Below, piece after piece: positions 11,480 through 24,734 of a DNA stretch of 64,000 nucleotides (positions are counted from its first letter, which is position 1; each line of letters starts with the position of its first letter). The stretch covers positions 75,829,405 to 75,893,404 of the forward strand of contig JAPFBE010000002.1 of NCBI GenBank assembly GCA_034336665.1, read 5' to 3'. The position numbers and the translations under genes were made by a program. The DNA comes from Luscinia megarhynchos. Taxonomy: Eukaryota > Chordata > Aves > Passeriformes > Turdidae. The notes under the pieces are model-generated. The model was given only the letters and a program-made list of their open reading frames with translations, made no database searches and was not told the origin of the DNA.

Positions 11480-12640
11480 TCCTGATAAAACTGTTCACTG
11501 GACTCAGGATGTGGATAAACTGTGCCTTTGTACAGTGGTACTGTAATATTTCCTGCCTTAGTTTCAATGGCTATTCTAACAATTGTTAGTTTCTTATTTT
11601 GTGTTTTAGCCACTGCTTATCTCCCATCTGTGGCTTGCAGAGAAGATATTTTCTCTATGATTATTTACTAATACTTCCAAAGTTCTAAGGAGTTTCATAT
11701 CCCTCTTGGTTTTGAAAAGGCTTTATCATTAGCAGTTATGCTTCTGTTAAGCAGTTCTTGGAATATTTCTAGTCATGAGGTTTTTAAAATCTCTTTCCTA
11801 AAAATTAATTGTTAATTTAGTCAGTTTTATTGTGATTGAATAGTCAGACTTATTTTTTGTCTGCATTATTTTCTATTTAGAGATATAGAATATACTCTGC
11901 ATACATTCACATCACCAGCAAACTTTGTTAGTTCACTTTTGACCCCTTCTCAAAATCACTCACTCATTTGTTAAGTGCCAGAGATTGTGTGTGTCCCTTT
12001 AGGCACACCTTTCATTGGTCTAATTTCAAATCAAAATTTCCCTTTTTTCCCCAGTACCGTGAATTCAAAAGGACTTTTATTCTTATCTCACTGTGGTTTA
12101 ATTTCTTATGAGACTTTTAGTGAAACAAATTTTTGAAAACTCTTTGAAACTCAAGTACATTTCATAGATCATAACATCTTCATACACCTATTCTCAGAGT
12201 AAAAACATATGAGGCAAGACTATTCTTTTCTTAGGGAAATATTTCCCAGAATACTTTGTTTATATACATATCTCATCATTTTATTCTTTAGACATTGATT
12301 TTCCTGGTATGAAGGTTAGCCTTTCCAGGTTATCTTTCTTTGATATCTCCTAGGGGATTTTTATCATATTGTGTCACGTTTGCTACCTCTTGGTATGGAG
12401 AGTGACTTAAATGATAAGCTGTGCATCACAGCAATTTCACATCTGAGTTCTTTTAGAGCTCTTGAGGGAATACCATTTGCTCCTGGCAGTTTGTCACTAT
12501 TCAGCTTGTTCTAAATCCTCTTACAGTGGTAAACCAGTTGGAGACAATTCTTCAGTCTTCCCCTTTTGTAGAGAGTGACTCAGTTGGAAACTGCAGCTTC
12601 AGACTTCATGGGTCCTTTGCCTTCCCTTGAACCTTTCCTT
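11480..12640 (-). mobile_element. Ancient, highly diverged CR1/L3-like LINE reverse transcriptase relic
   Basis: Read on the plus strand, the order of weakly conserved blocks matches the reverse complement of an amniote CR1/L3-type reverse-transcriptase region: 'ctggactcaggatgtgg' near 11499, 'tgtacagtggtactgtaatatt' with its 'acagtgg' core near 11530, 'catcaccagcaaactttg' near 11910, 'gtgtccctttaggcacacct' near 11990, 'gaaactcaagtacat' near 12147, and 'gacttaaatgataagctg', 'caatttcacatctgagttc' and 'gagggaataccatttgctcctgg' between about 12403 and 12487. It is far more diverged than the CR1 copies elsewhere in the window, with no usable frame. The RT finger, palm and thumb parts are represented only as decayed DNA. 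The resemblance is to CR1 types known from turtles and crocodilians. I infer an insertion predating modern bird CR1 expansion. Confidence 0.66.
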
Positions 12641-13204
12641 CATATTATTGTTGACAATTAGATTCCTGGCTATGTCTGGACTGGCAAGGAGTTCAGACCA
12701 ATCTGTGCAGTGATGCTGAGGCCCTGCTACTCCAGTACGCATTTTCAGTATCCTTTTTTTTGTATATATACATATATATATACATATTTATTTATAGGTC
12801 TAATTGTAATCTAGTCTCGTGGACTGAGCAACCACCTGGCATGTATTAGGTGCACTCCCCTTCTAAACTAGTTTCTCTTGAAAGTCACTACTTCATGCAC
12901 TCCAAGATTGCACTCACCCTGGAACAAGGGATGATGAATGAAGTTTCCTCCATGGGGCACATAGCTGATGTCACACATTGACTCAAATGTAGAAAGTTAC
13001 TTATGAAGATCAATTGAAAAAAAAGGAGACAGTGACAGAGAGAAAGAGAGGGGGAAAAGAGATAACTCTGCTGAGTTGATGTCTAGGAAAGAAAGTGGTG
13101 GAGGGCTCCCAAGGTGAACATATTCCTTGGGCATCCTCTCCAGTGCAGCAGGGTCATCCAATAATTCTTTGGCCATGGTAACTGTGGAGTCAGAACTCAC
13201 TTAA
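12641..13204. other. Unique DNA with TA-rich and purine-rich tracts
   Basis: An alternating TA/CA tract lies at about 12762-12797. A purine-rich stretch (A, G and few other bases) lies at about 13016-13062. No gene or repeat family was recognised. Confidence 0.5.
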
Positions 13205-13356
13205 AGTCCCTATTAGTTTTGGTTGTTTTTATTCTTTTTTTGGGGTGGTTAGGGTTTTTGTATATTTGCTTTTTGTGCTTGTTTTAGTTTTGTTTAGATT
13301 TTGGGAAGGGAAGGGTTTGTTTTGTTTTGTTTTTTTTTGAGGGGGAAGAAGGGCTG
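13205..13356. repeat. T/G-rich low-complexity tract with clustered G runs
   Basis: The plus strand is nearly all T and G. It includes three GGG runs two bases apart at 13303-13315 and further runs at 13341-13345 and 13351-13353, a spacing compatible with a G-quadruplex. No tandem unit is conserved. Confidence 0.7.
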
Positions 13357-15237
13357 TTTACAGTGTTGTTGACATTGATTAGAGTACATTTTATTAGGGA
13401 CAGTTACAGGATCATTGGGTTTTAAATTTTTGTATGCATTTTATTGGGTAAAGTAAAATTAATGTAGACCCTAATGCAAAAGACACAATCCAAGGACAAA
13501 AAAGAGGAGAAAGAAGGAGTGATTCTTATGTGAGTGCCCTGAGATCTAGCTGTAGGAATAATATTGGGATTTAAGATTTAAAGGCCATAACAGTGACAAA
13601 ATGAGCTCCATGGGGAAAAGTACTGCCCAGAAGCTCTGGAAAACACAACACACAGCTTGACTGGAAGAGCAGAGTGATAGATGCAGGGGAAAGTCAAGCT
13701 GCTGAGCTGCACCAGAAGGCCATGAGCTGTACAAAGGCACTGTGCCCACTGAGAGCTGGGACTGTGTGCAGAAGTTGCACTCTTGATCCAAACTGCAGCT
13801 CACCAGTGCATGTCCAGCATCTCTGCCTGGGGACAAGATTCTGGCCCTGTTGTTTCAAAAAAAAATTATTGCAAGAAAAATAATTGAAACAAGATACTAG
13901 AGATCTTAAAAAAAATAAATATATATATACCTGATATATAAAATATATCAAGATAGCAGTATGTTTATTTTTTCCACTTAGCAAGTATTTGTTTTTAAGG
14001 TGTCTTTCTACTCTCCTTTTTCAGTTTTCTAATGAGAAATTTTGCTTTGTGCTGTTTTGAATGCAAAATAATTTATATAATTTTATTTCTGAAATCTATT
14101 TATTCTTTTTTAGCAGCCCTAATTTTGTATAAAAATATTTTGTCTTTTAACCCCACAATTTTAATTTTATTTTCATTAAGTTTCTGCCTTTCTACATTTT
14201 CCATTTGAGAAGTTTAAGATGCTTTTCTGTCCCAAGTTGCTCTCCTTTATAAGAAAGTTGAAGTGTTTATAATATGAGGCAGCATATGGTATAGCAGTGA
14301 TTTGTAGTCAGAAAGACATACAGAGAGGTACAATTAATTTCCAATTCCCATTTGAAAGTCAGTGATAGGTGGTTGCTTTTAGCCCTCCCTCTGCCCATTC
14401 CACTCCATGCCTGCCCCAGTTTGGGGATCACCTACCTTGTGTGTAAGCAGCATGACACACAAATTATGAAGCACATGAAAGCCCTTCTTTTATTTTTAAT
14501 CATTGGGAATGACATGCTGTAGAGTTAAAAAAGCTTCTCAGAGGGAATAGTTTTTAAAATTTTAATTATATTTCATTTCTATAATTTTTGAAACAGAAAC
14601 TAAGTCATGAGGATCCAAGTACAAAATCCATTTCATACTTGAAAGGCTCCAAAATGTGGTACTCTCTGTTTCTGAGCTCATAAAATAGTTTTGGGTATTG
14701 CATATCTGACATATGCATCCTTCTTGGTATCTCCCTGGGGCGTTCTGACAGTAGAAAACTTAGTGCTTGGTACAGTGCTTACCAGCTGGAATTACTTACT
14801 GCTAATGGAGACACCAAGGAGGTACAGTGATGTTGTTTAAATAAATTCGGTGAAAAGACAATAAATCAGAATTACTTTTGTTTCTTTGGAAGTGTGATAG
14901 GAAACAAAATATAAATAATGGATTTTTTCTCTGCTTGATGCAACTTCTGCATCATACGCTCGTTTCTGCCTTCCTTGTCTTCTATTTCAGACTGGTAGGT
15001 AAAGTAAGTAAGAAAGTGACTAAGAATCTTAATTTCTATTATATAGTCTACAGACTTGCTAACAAACATAAGTAAAGCAATAAATCTCCCTTTTCCTCCT
15101 TTCTTTTCCTTTTTCAGTTAGTCAGTGGTGGTCTTTATTTGTTTATTAACTTTTCCAATTACAGAGACAGGAGCAAACAATGGTGGCAGCACACATGCTC
15201 TGACCCAACCTAAAAAGTGATGTGTCCTTGAATGCAG
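13357..15237. other. Unique AT-rich DNA, no gene seen
   Basis: A GC-richer patch at about 13670-13850 carries overlapping short frames on both strands but no recognised domain or repeat family. The rest is AT-rich without identifiable features. Confidence 0.5.
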
Positions 15238-15305
15238 TTTTTTTTTGTTTGTTTGTTTGTTTTTGTTTTGTTTTTTGGTGGGGTTTTTTTGTTGTTGTTG
15301 TTGTT
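15238..15305. repeat. (GTTT)n / (GTT)n low-complexity array
   Basis: A run of T is followed by four or so GTTT units, mixed GTTTT units and then five GTT units ending near 15305. This looks like slippage-driven expansion of a T-rich tract. Confidence 0.9.
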
Positions 15306-18300
15306 AAATAATTGAATAGGGTGGTACATTTGTGCACAGAGGGAATAGAGGTGATTTTGTTGGTGTATTCCAGCACAGCAGAGACAGCAAAGCTCTTTCT
15401 CTGCTTCACAAATGCATAAAATTCCTTGACCTTTTAAATGCATTTTGTCCACTAGCACTTTATTAAAAGATGAAGATAAGTAGATGTTAGATTGCCATTT
15501 CATATATCTGGGGACTGAAAAGAGTTATTTGAATGTAGAAACACCATCAAAATATGAACATAGCACTGCTGGAAGGTATCTGTTTTCCTCTTTGAGAAAG
15601 AGAAATTCTTATTTTCTAAATTGCCAATTCTGTCACTTCACCGATTCACCCTATTCAGTTTTGCTGCATTTGGCATGGAGAGTTATCTAAAGATTTCTTA
15701 GTGATGGCTGTAATTATCCTAGGCAGGATAGTAAATGAGTAGGACACCAGAACTGAAACAAGCAAGTCAGTAAATCCAATTATGTATTTAAATTCTTTCT
15801 GTTAAAAAATACTGAAAGAATTCCAATTTAATATGTGTAATGAATAATTATTCTTTTTTATAATTATTTTCCTCACTGGATGATGCAGTATGTGCCATAC
15901 CCCCCAGGATTATTCTGCATTTTTTACCTGTGTGTGTTGTCTAGTTTCCAGTAGCAACTGAACAAACTTCAAGTAAAGTAAAATTGATGTAACTGTATTA
16001 CTGTAGAACTGATGGAACTGTATACAGAGAATACTGTATTTATTCAAAGTGAGGTGTGTCTCTTAATGCTAAGTATGACTGTAAATCTCCTTGCAAATGT
16101 AGGACGTAGCTATCATGGTATCATCAGCAAGAGAAACAGAGCATTAATAAAATAAATTAATATTCTACGTAGTCTGTCTTAAGAGTGACCTTCAGAGAGT
16201 AATGGAGTCTGTATTCTCTTCCTCACAGTCTTTTATACACTGTGAATCTAGTGGCAAATGTCACAAGAGGAAACTGTTAGGATTTTCAACATTTCTACCA
16301 TTAGACTGGCAGTCTGCAATATAGATTTTCTTTCCTTTTGAATATCATCAAAAGAGAATAAGTTGGGAAATGCAGGAGGAATAATTTGTGAGTCAGTCTC
16401 TACAGCTTTCAGAAAGGCTTTGTCTGAATTTGAATTTGCATTGGGGGTCTGAGGTACTTCTTTTTTTAGGATCGAGCTAAGTCTTTTCAGAAATAAAGCA
16501 ACACAGTTATACTTTGAAAGGAACTTGAAATAATGTCTAGGGCGTTAAGACAGATGAGCTGCAAAAGCTAACAGACCACACTGTTAGCCTTTAGAGCCTT
16601 GGGAGGGACTGCAGAGGAGTTCAGCAAGAAGTAACAAGACAGGCCATGAAATCTGAGTGGTTCCGTGGGCACCAAAAAGGTTTGTGCAGTGCCATTTGAT
16701 TTCTGCTCAGCTCTTTGATTCATATCTTTTGAAAACTAATGGCATATGAAAGTGGATTGGAAAAACAGGTATGTATTTATATTGTCAGGTGTTATTTCTG
16801 AGTAACAGGTGAAAATACTACAGCCAAAAGAAAGATATGTAGCTTTAATCTCTAACCCAAGGACTGTGAGGCATTTTCACTGCACAGTTTCATCAGATTA
16901 TAAGGAAGGTTTAAACTCATAAGCATTCCCTGTACCTGGGCTTTGTGCCTCTTCAATCACTATAAAAAGGGTTTAATTGGGTAAATGGATACCTTAGGGT
17001 TCTACTGCAACTAAATTTCACGATCAGAGAAGCATCCAGACTTGAACTGCATCCGGAGTGAAGAGCTATGGTAATCAGGATAAATTGACAAGGATTGCAC
17101 CCCATTGGTGCTCTGAGATCCCTGAAAATAAGTTTCTTATTGCAATTTCTCTCTAGAAATCTTTTCAGGTTAACTTTGCTTCACAGGACATTGGATATTT
17201 TACTTTTCTTCCTTCAGGCTCTGTAATTCATTCTTCCTGAAAAAAACCAAAGGTGTCTTTCTTCTTCCAGCTATTAAGACTTAATAAACTGGTAGACCTC
17301 TGATATCTCGAAATTGATTGTGAATTGTTCATCTCAGAACCTAAAGCACTGGAACATATATTTTCACTGCTACAACTCAAATAATTGTTGCTATTTTTAC
17401 CTTTGCATTCAGAGAGCACAGTAACAACTGGCATAGCACTAAGATGGCAAGCTTTTTATGCTTGTTTAAATGCCATTGAAAATATTCCAAGTTTGAAGAT
17501 CACTTTAAATTGGAAAAAGCACATTTTAGAAGCATGCCAACCCTCCTGCACTAAAACTGCTAAGAAACAGCACTCATTTTCTGGTTGAGATCATGGGTGA
17601 GTCACAGAAGAGTCCCAAATCCTTTACCTTTTTATTGTTTGAAGCGTTTATAAATCCCTCCTCTGAAAAAAATTGAACACATTTTTGGCAATGATTTTAT
17701 TCTTATTTACTAAGAAACCTCTGTTTTGCATTTTTCTTTTCTAATGACTGATTAAATTTTTCTGATTGACATGTTTGTTTTCTATCAGGTTTTTAGGAAG
17801 ATGTTGTTTCTTTCTTGCAAGCACATGCATTATGTTATTTTTTTGAAATGGGATTATACATAAATATGGCATTCTAATAATATTTAAAGATTAACACTTA
17901 AAGAGTCTACAAATATTAGTTTTCTCCCATGCACTTACAATTAAAATTTACCAATTCTTTTGTCATCTTTCTTCATCAGTTTGTTACAAGTTTGGGATAT
18001 ATGATTTAGTTTTACTTTCACTAAGGGAAATTACAGTACCAGAGAACTGAAATTCCAAAATATGCTACTACAAAAAACTCCCAAACCAATAAAGTTTGGT
18101 ACTTCGAGTATACAGTAAACTGAGGGGCCTAAAGCTTTCTCTTTTGGGGCACATCTGAGATAAGTTCTTCTCATTTTATGCAGGTTTAGTGTTAGACATA
18201 TCTTTATAAATATCATTCTTCTGTAAAAAGAAGTCCAAATTTTTTAATTCACTGAGTCTTTGAAGGTTTGCATTAAAAAATAGACTCCTCTCCCCTTCCC

Positions 18301-21300
18301 CTGATAAAAGCACACTATTTACAGGGTTTTGTACTGAAATAAAGTTTAGGAACTATTGCCACCATAAGAGCCCTTTACCAGAGCAGCAGCCCCACAGAAA
18401 GCAGCTGTGTCAAAAATTGTTCCCTTAAATAAATAGAGAACAACATAAACTTGATGCCTAGAAGTTTTGCCACAAAGATGATTTTTCATGATAATAATGT
18501 CCCAACTACTCCCAAAAAATTTAGTAATGTGGCATTCTGCTTTCACATTTCCACATTTTACAAGTGACTGGCTAGTTCTTTTGTTGAAGAATTGTTGATG
18601 ACCTTATTAATTTGGGGAAGAAAATGTAGTTGCTAGCTGAAAGACAAAATAGTAAAAGGCTAAAGCACATTACTATATTCCATTGTAGAGAAAATTACTT
18701 ACCTTTAACAGTTCAGTGAAGAAGTGAAACATCTGAGAATCTGTTTCTTAATGGTTTTCCTTAACAATGACCTGGAGTCTCAGTGCTAGATAAAACAAAA
18801 TGAGGGGCAGATTTTTGAATTGCTTTTGTCTCTCTGCTTAACCCAAGTGGCCTTTTAAAGTCCAGTCTGTGAAAGGAGTATTGAGGGTTTGAGGAAACGT
18901 TAGGAATAAACCAGTGATTAAGGAGAGAGAGGTGTATGATTAGTGTGAATTTGTCATTTGTTCATTCATCTTTATAACATTTAGGGCTTAGATTTGCCTG
19001 GCAAATACGCTGATAAACTTCTGGCCCTGAAAAACCAGCAGCACTCATCTTTCTTTTTCTTTTTTTTCCCCTGTCACATGTAATTCCTTGTCAGTTTATC
19101 TCATGGTCTGGAGTACAGGAACCAAAAGCCAGTTCTTTATTCACTGTAATCCAGCAAGGTCTGAGTGATTTCAAGGTGGCCTTGTGTTCCTGAAGATAGA
19201 TGTCTGTGTTTCATGTGTCCTCACAATCCCCTGGGTTATTCTTAAATCCCTCCTGATGCAAGAATGGGCAGTTTATAAATCAGGTAGGTATGCAGTTCTC
19301 GATAACCTGTAAGTCCTGCACCTTGTAAATCTCCCAGCTGAGAGGAAGCCAGCTTTGTGTGAAGCCATATAAAATACAAAGTAATCTAAGAGGCAGATTT
19401 AATTCTTTGAGGTACAGTTGGCATCACATTTAATGCAAAATCATCTATGGAGTCTTAGCACAAGGAAAGAAATGAGAGAAAGCTGTGAGTCATTTGCATA
19501 TTCAAATTGCAGGGTCTGACATATCTACTGACAGGACCAAGCTATTAATGGAATTCCAGCATTGTCAAGAAATGGATACACAGCATTTATTTTATTCCTT
19601 AGTTTGTTATGATAGTTTTCCTTTAACAATCTGTGAGTTACCTAAGCTCCACTGTGAAAGGAAAATTATTACATGTCTTTCCCGAATCACTGGTCTTGTT
19701 TATTGGGAAGGGATTAGGAGCAGCTAGTGTCTGATTTCACAGCAGGTTGTATTTCAATGCTTCCAGTGCTGGCTGTAAACTTGTTTCTGGACAGCCCTTT
19801 GATCTCTATCCTCTATAAACCAATTCAGCCTGTGGCCCATAGTGACTTACTATGGAAACAGATAAAGCAAGGTTTGAGTGCATGTGTCATAGCTGTACAA
19901 ATCTTCAGCATTTCTGGGATTTATCATTTCACATGAGGAAGGAGTTTGTCTCACAGGTGGGAAAACATAAGGCTGGACAAATTTTCAGTCTTATACTATA
20001 ACATTATAAAATGCTATGCTCACTTTAGTCAAAATTCTCTAGAATATAGATGTGAAAATATCTGGCTACAGGAGATCTGCTTCAGAGTAACAGGCACTGG
20101 CTCTTAAAGGTAAGCAGGTATTTACACTATGTGAGATGCTTTGAGGACCAGATTTGTCAGTGACACAGATCTGTCATGATCTGTGAACCACATTTGAAAA
20201 ATCTAAAATCATGGAAGGCCTAAATATTAATTAAAAAAAAAAAATAAAAAAAAAATCCAGGTTCATTTCATGCCAGACATATGGAATAAGGAGAAAGTCA
20301 TGGATTACCCTTTGTGATTAAAATCAAAATAGTTTATACTATTTATATTGTTTAGCTTAAGATTGTTTAGCAGAAGAAGCTTGGCATGATGTCCAATACT
20401 AATAAGGGAAGCTCCAAGGAAATATTCTGTGTACATGAATTTTACACTCTACTTTAAATATTCATTTTCTAATCATTTCTTAATCAGTGGCTGACACTGG
20501 AGAATGTAATTATTATTGGCAGCACAAATCACTATTAGCAAAATTACATCCCTACTTATTATCATATTACCATAGATGCATTATTATTATAGAATAACCT
20601 TTACTTAGCTACTAACCAAAAGTAATTATAGCAATTGATTTCAACATTCTAATTCAGTGAAAATATCTTACTTCCCTTTATGAAGAACCCAGTCTCATCA
20701 TAGCCAGGTTATAGGATAGCTCACACGTATCAATGTACAAGGAATTTAATGTTATTCAAAACTAATTCCTAAACCCAGAGTGTTCCTTCCTGTATTCCTG
20801 CATAACTAAATGGCCATGGTAAGATTAACCTGAAGAGAAAATCTGATTCTCTTTGTTAGCTGTTGTGTGTGCTTTATGTCATGTGGTAGTAATGGTTACA
20901 TAATGCACAATGCTTAATGTGTGCTTAGTGTGGAGCTTTGGCTGACTTTTCCTTGAAGAGAGGCTGCAGAGTGAAAATACTCACTAGTTTTAGAGATTCA
21001 GAAAGCTTGGTGGTGCTTTTTATATGGGGTGTATCTCTCATTGTTGCACATTGCTCTGTAATGTGTGAAACAGTATTTTGCTTATAGAAAAGAGAAACAT
21101 TTTATGCTTTGTATTCTTTTGGTATCCAATTGTTGAGACATCTTCTAAGAATAGAACAGGATATGGTCAGGCAGCTGTAGTATTAGGATTAGGTCAATAT
21201 ACAATAGCTATGAATACAGAAAAAACCTGCTTGTTCCAAAAATTCTAAATGTTTAAAAGGAAGTAGATAAGAAAAGCCTGTTTTAACTGTAGGATTAAGG

Positions 21301-24300
21301 GAAAAGTTTAGAGAACGCTAGGAAGCCAGTTACCAGAATAACTATATGTAAAGAAAGGCTGAAAAGGCAACAGTGGGTTGCACAAGCAGGTTCACAAACT
21401 GCACACTTGCAGGTGTTCATGCTTGCCACAGCATGCGGCTTTACAATACTTAATTCAAGGGAGCAAGAGGGAATGGGCTCAGGAAAACAATTGCAGCAAT
21501 CTCAGTAAAGCCACGGAAATTTAGAAGAGAAAATATCTTCTATTGGGCAATGGAAATAAAAAAGACATTGAAGCAGAGCCTAGCTCATACTCAGGGGAGT
21601 TTATAAAGTGTAAATGAAACTTCTGTGTAGTTTTTGATAGAAGTAAAGAAATATTATGGGTTACTTTATGTGGGTTATAAGCTGTAAACCACTAGTAAAT
21701 AGAACCAAGCTTACTGTCAGACATACTTTGAGGCTGAGATCCTAAGGTTCTGAATCCCTTCAGAGTAATCAGCAAGACAGGGAAACAAAAGCTAACAAAA
21801 CTGAGCTCTACTCACACAGCTTGGCAGACAGGACCCCAGAACAGCAGTACTACTGCATGCAGGTGAATCATCTTTGCATTGCTTGCATGGCTCTCCTTGG
21901 CGTGGTCAGGTATAGCAGATATCCACGTGTGCCTACATAGACTTCAAGTGTGAAGCTTGGTTATTTTAAGCTGCACTGCCAGCAATTTGGAAATCTGACT
22001 TTTCCATCAGTCAGAGATTGGCAGTTCTTCATGAAGAAGGGAGGATCATTTACTTTTTAGTTTTCGTGGAGCATGTTAAAAAAACCCAGCAACATTTCCA
22101 ATCTGCAATAATTGCTGTGAAGTATTTAAACAGTCTTTCATTGCAGCTATCTCACTGACAGGCAGTCTGAATATAGGATGATTGACATTCCTTGAGGTAA
22201 ACATGCAGACTCATTATGCAAAAAGAAGCACTGCCTTGTGATATAATATCCAGCACTGATGCTCTGTACTATGTGTACTCCTCTACAGCCTTACAAGTGA
22301 TTTGTCTGAACATAAAGACTTTTCTAAATATGAATTGTAAGACATCCTTGTAGGCAGTGGCAACTTCTCTGAAAGATGTCTTCTTAGACTTTTGTTTTAT
22401 TGCCAAAATTAATTTGGCAAAGATATTAAATAAATGAAGAAAGTGCATAGGACAATCTGGTCGAAAACAAAACAGGGAAGAGGACATCAGTTTTGAAAGA
22501 TATTTTATCTAACTTTTAGCCATGGAAAATAATTATACTTGAAATTATACTTAAAATTACTACAGAAAAGCTGCATTCTCGTTGACTTCTTTTTGTTTGG
22601 TTGGTTTTTTCCATTAGATTTCATGACATTGTTAGCTACTTATTTCAATACAAGATATCACCTCCACCATCCTCAATTAAGTATAAGTCTATGGATGTCT
22701 ACAACTGGATTGATTGTTACTATCCTAAGATTATTTGTGTTGAAAAGAACTGTTCAGGAAAATATGGCTGGAAATGCTGTCCAAATTTCATGACTAGTTT
22801 CTTTTGAAGGCAAACATTATTCAGAGCCAGACTGTAAAGTTCAATTCAAACCTTAAGCATGTTTTTAATGCCAGTTAAAACCAACAGACCAAAAAAAAAT
22901 AATATATTTCTACCTCTGCTGCCAGGTAACCTAGAGAAACAGATATGACACTGTTTTACTCCTCCCAATGTGCATAAGGGCCAAGATACTTTTCCCAAAA
23001 GCATCATAAATACCTTGGAAGTGGTCAGCTTTACTGATTATGGTACTGAGAGCCCTTCAGGATAACTAGGTTGCTGGATTTCATACTCAGCTGCAGATGT
23101 GTTCTCAAAGGCAGGGACCTTATATTTCCTAAATGACTCTACTATTCCAGAACATTCTTGCTTGAGCATCACTTACACAAGGAAAGCCTCTGAGATTAAA
23201 GTAGACCCATGGACAGTAAAGAAAGAGAAATATTTGATTGCTACATGTGGAAAGAAGTCTTTTAGCCTTAATGTTGTCATCCCACAACTGCACTGAAGGC
23301 AATTACACATAATGTCTATTAGTCCCTTTCTAATTTTATCTATCATAGTATGCTATTTATGGTTATAACTGTTCCATGCTTCATCAGACTATAAATTGGT
23401 TTCAATCTAAAATTGTTTTGTTTTCTTTCCAGTGTTTTCAGACACTGAGAAGTTCTCAGGGTGTATAAGGAGACCAAAATAATCACTTTTATGTAATTTT
23501 CCTTGGTTTTGTTGATACATGATTTTGTTATTGTACTGGAAAATTTTGCTAATTTTTTGCAATCCTTAGGCCCTACAGCATTCAACAGCAGGAATAGGTA
23601 ATGACCAGCAACCTCTTTTGCAACTTTCTTTGTTCAATTCTTTCCTACTGACTGTTTAAACTTAAAAGTCCTGATCCCTGAAATCAATACACTATTAAAT
23701 TACTTTCATTCTGAGAGTTCCACATTTATAAACCTTGAGAAACTGTTCTTGAAGTAGGATACTCTTCACTCTGAGACAAAGTAGCATATTTTTTCTTTTT
23801 TATTTCCATTTCTTAAATTCCTAGAGTTTAATTTATTCATTATAACAGTTTGCAGTATTAATCAGTTATGTTTCAGTGTCTCATATTTAGTAAAGACTTC
23901 TATTAGGAGCTTTAAAAATGTCTAAATAAATTTAAGGTACCTGGTTTACCTTAGACTTTTTATTGTTAAATCTTTAATTATACTCAGAGAAGAAATGCTG
24001 AAGCCAGAACTGAGATTTGTAATTTGTTTCATGTGGGCTAGACATCTGCACAATAGTCTTATCTTACTTAGTGGCAGTAGAACTATGTTTTTTAACATGA
24101 ATAATTGCCTGGTTACTAGCCAGGAAAGTTCTTTTGATATCTAAGTAAATGTTGCACATGGGGGAATTGGAACAATAGCTGAATACTAATTATGGCTATA
24201 CCTGAATTTTTCCCACAATTTTGATACCTGAAAATAAAAGATAATTCTTCTAGGCCCACTAAAGCTATAATAACATTAATGTAACTTTTCAAGCACTGTT

Positions 24301-24734
24301 TCCTTCCCTCACATCATTTAAGGACATTGTTCTAAATGAGTATTTCCTGATTAATATGGTAGTTCTATGTATCTATTTTATATTCCCTATCTGCTTCATA
24401 TAAAATTCCACTTCCTGAACGTTCTAAGTGGCATTGCATAGGTATTGTATTAAAGCATAAGAGAGTTTAAGAAAGCATATTATTTGTATTTCATACTCTG
24501 AATAGAGCTACTTCTGGTGCCTAATTGAATATCAGAGGAAATGTGTTTGAGTTTTTATCTTGACTTTCCAAGTTATATACAGCTGAAAGCAAGCTGTAGC
24601 CAAGTATTTTCTTGTATTTATCTTTATTTTTTTCACAGCTAATGAACAAGCAGTATACTTTTGAACATCTTTTCCATGTTACACTATTCACTCTTACAAT
24701 GTAAAAATGTAGAGAGGGCAGGGCCAGCTGACAT
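15306..24734. other. Long unique AT-rich stretch, no confirmed gene
   Basis: More than 9 kb with no recognised mobile element or RNA gene. An A-rich run lies at about 20231-20256. The block at about 20450-20650 is rich in TAATTA/AATTA-type homeodomain-like words and might be conserved noncoding DNA. An AP-1-like TGAGTCA abuts an octamer ATTTGCAT at 19486-19499. One short cysteine-patterned frame at 22618-22807 is listed separately. All other frames look like chance. Confidence 0.5.
22618..22807 (+). other. Unrecognised ORF behind a splice-acceptor-like tract, five-cysteine pattern (speculative)
   Basis: A pyrimidine-rich run (about 22587-22612) ends in 'ccattag', an acceptable 3' splice site, with AG at 22616-22617. 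The frame then reads about 62 codons to TGA at 22805-22807. Its second half has cysteines spaced C-X6-C-X4-C-X7-C-C (first Cys codon 22715-22717, CC at 22775-22780). The first three spacings match those common in vertebrate beta-defensins, but the fourth cysteine and about ten residues are missing before the CC pair. No upstream exon with ATG and signal peptide was identified, and no donor or polyadenylation context was established. A frame of this length is expected by chance in AT-rich DNA, so this is most likely not a gene. I list it only because the acceptor and cysteine pattern coincide. Confidence 0.12.
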
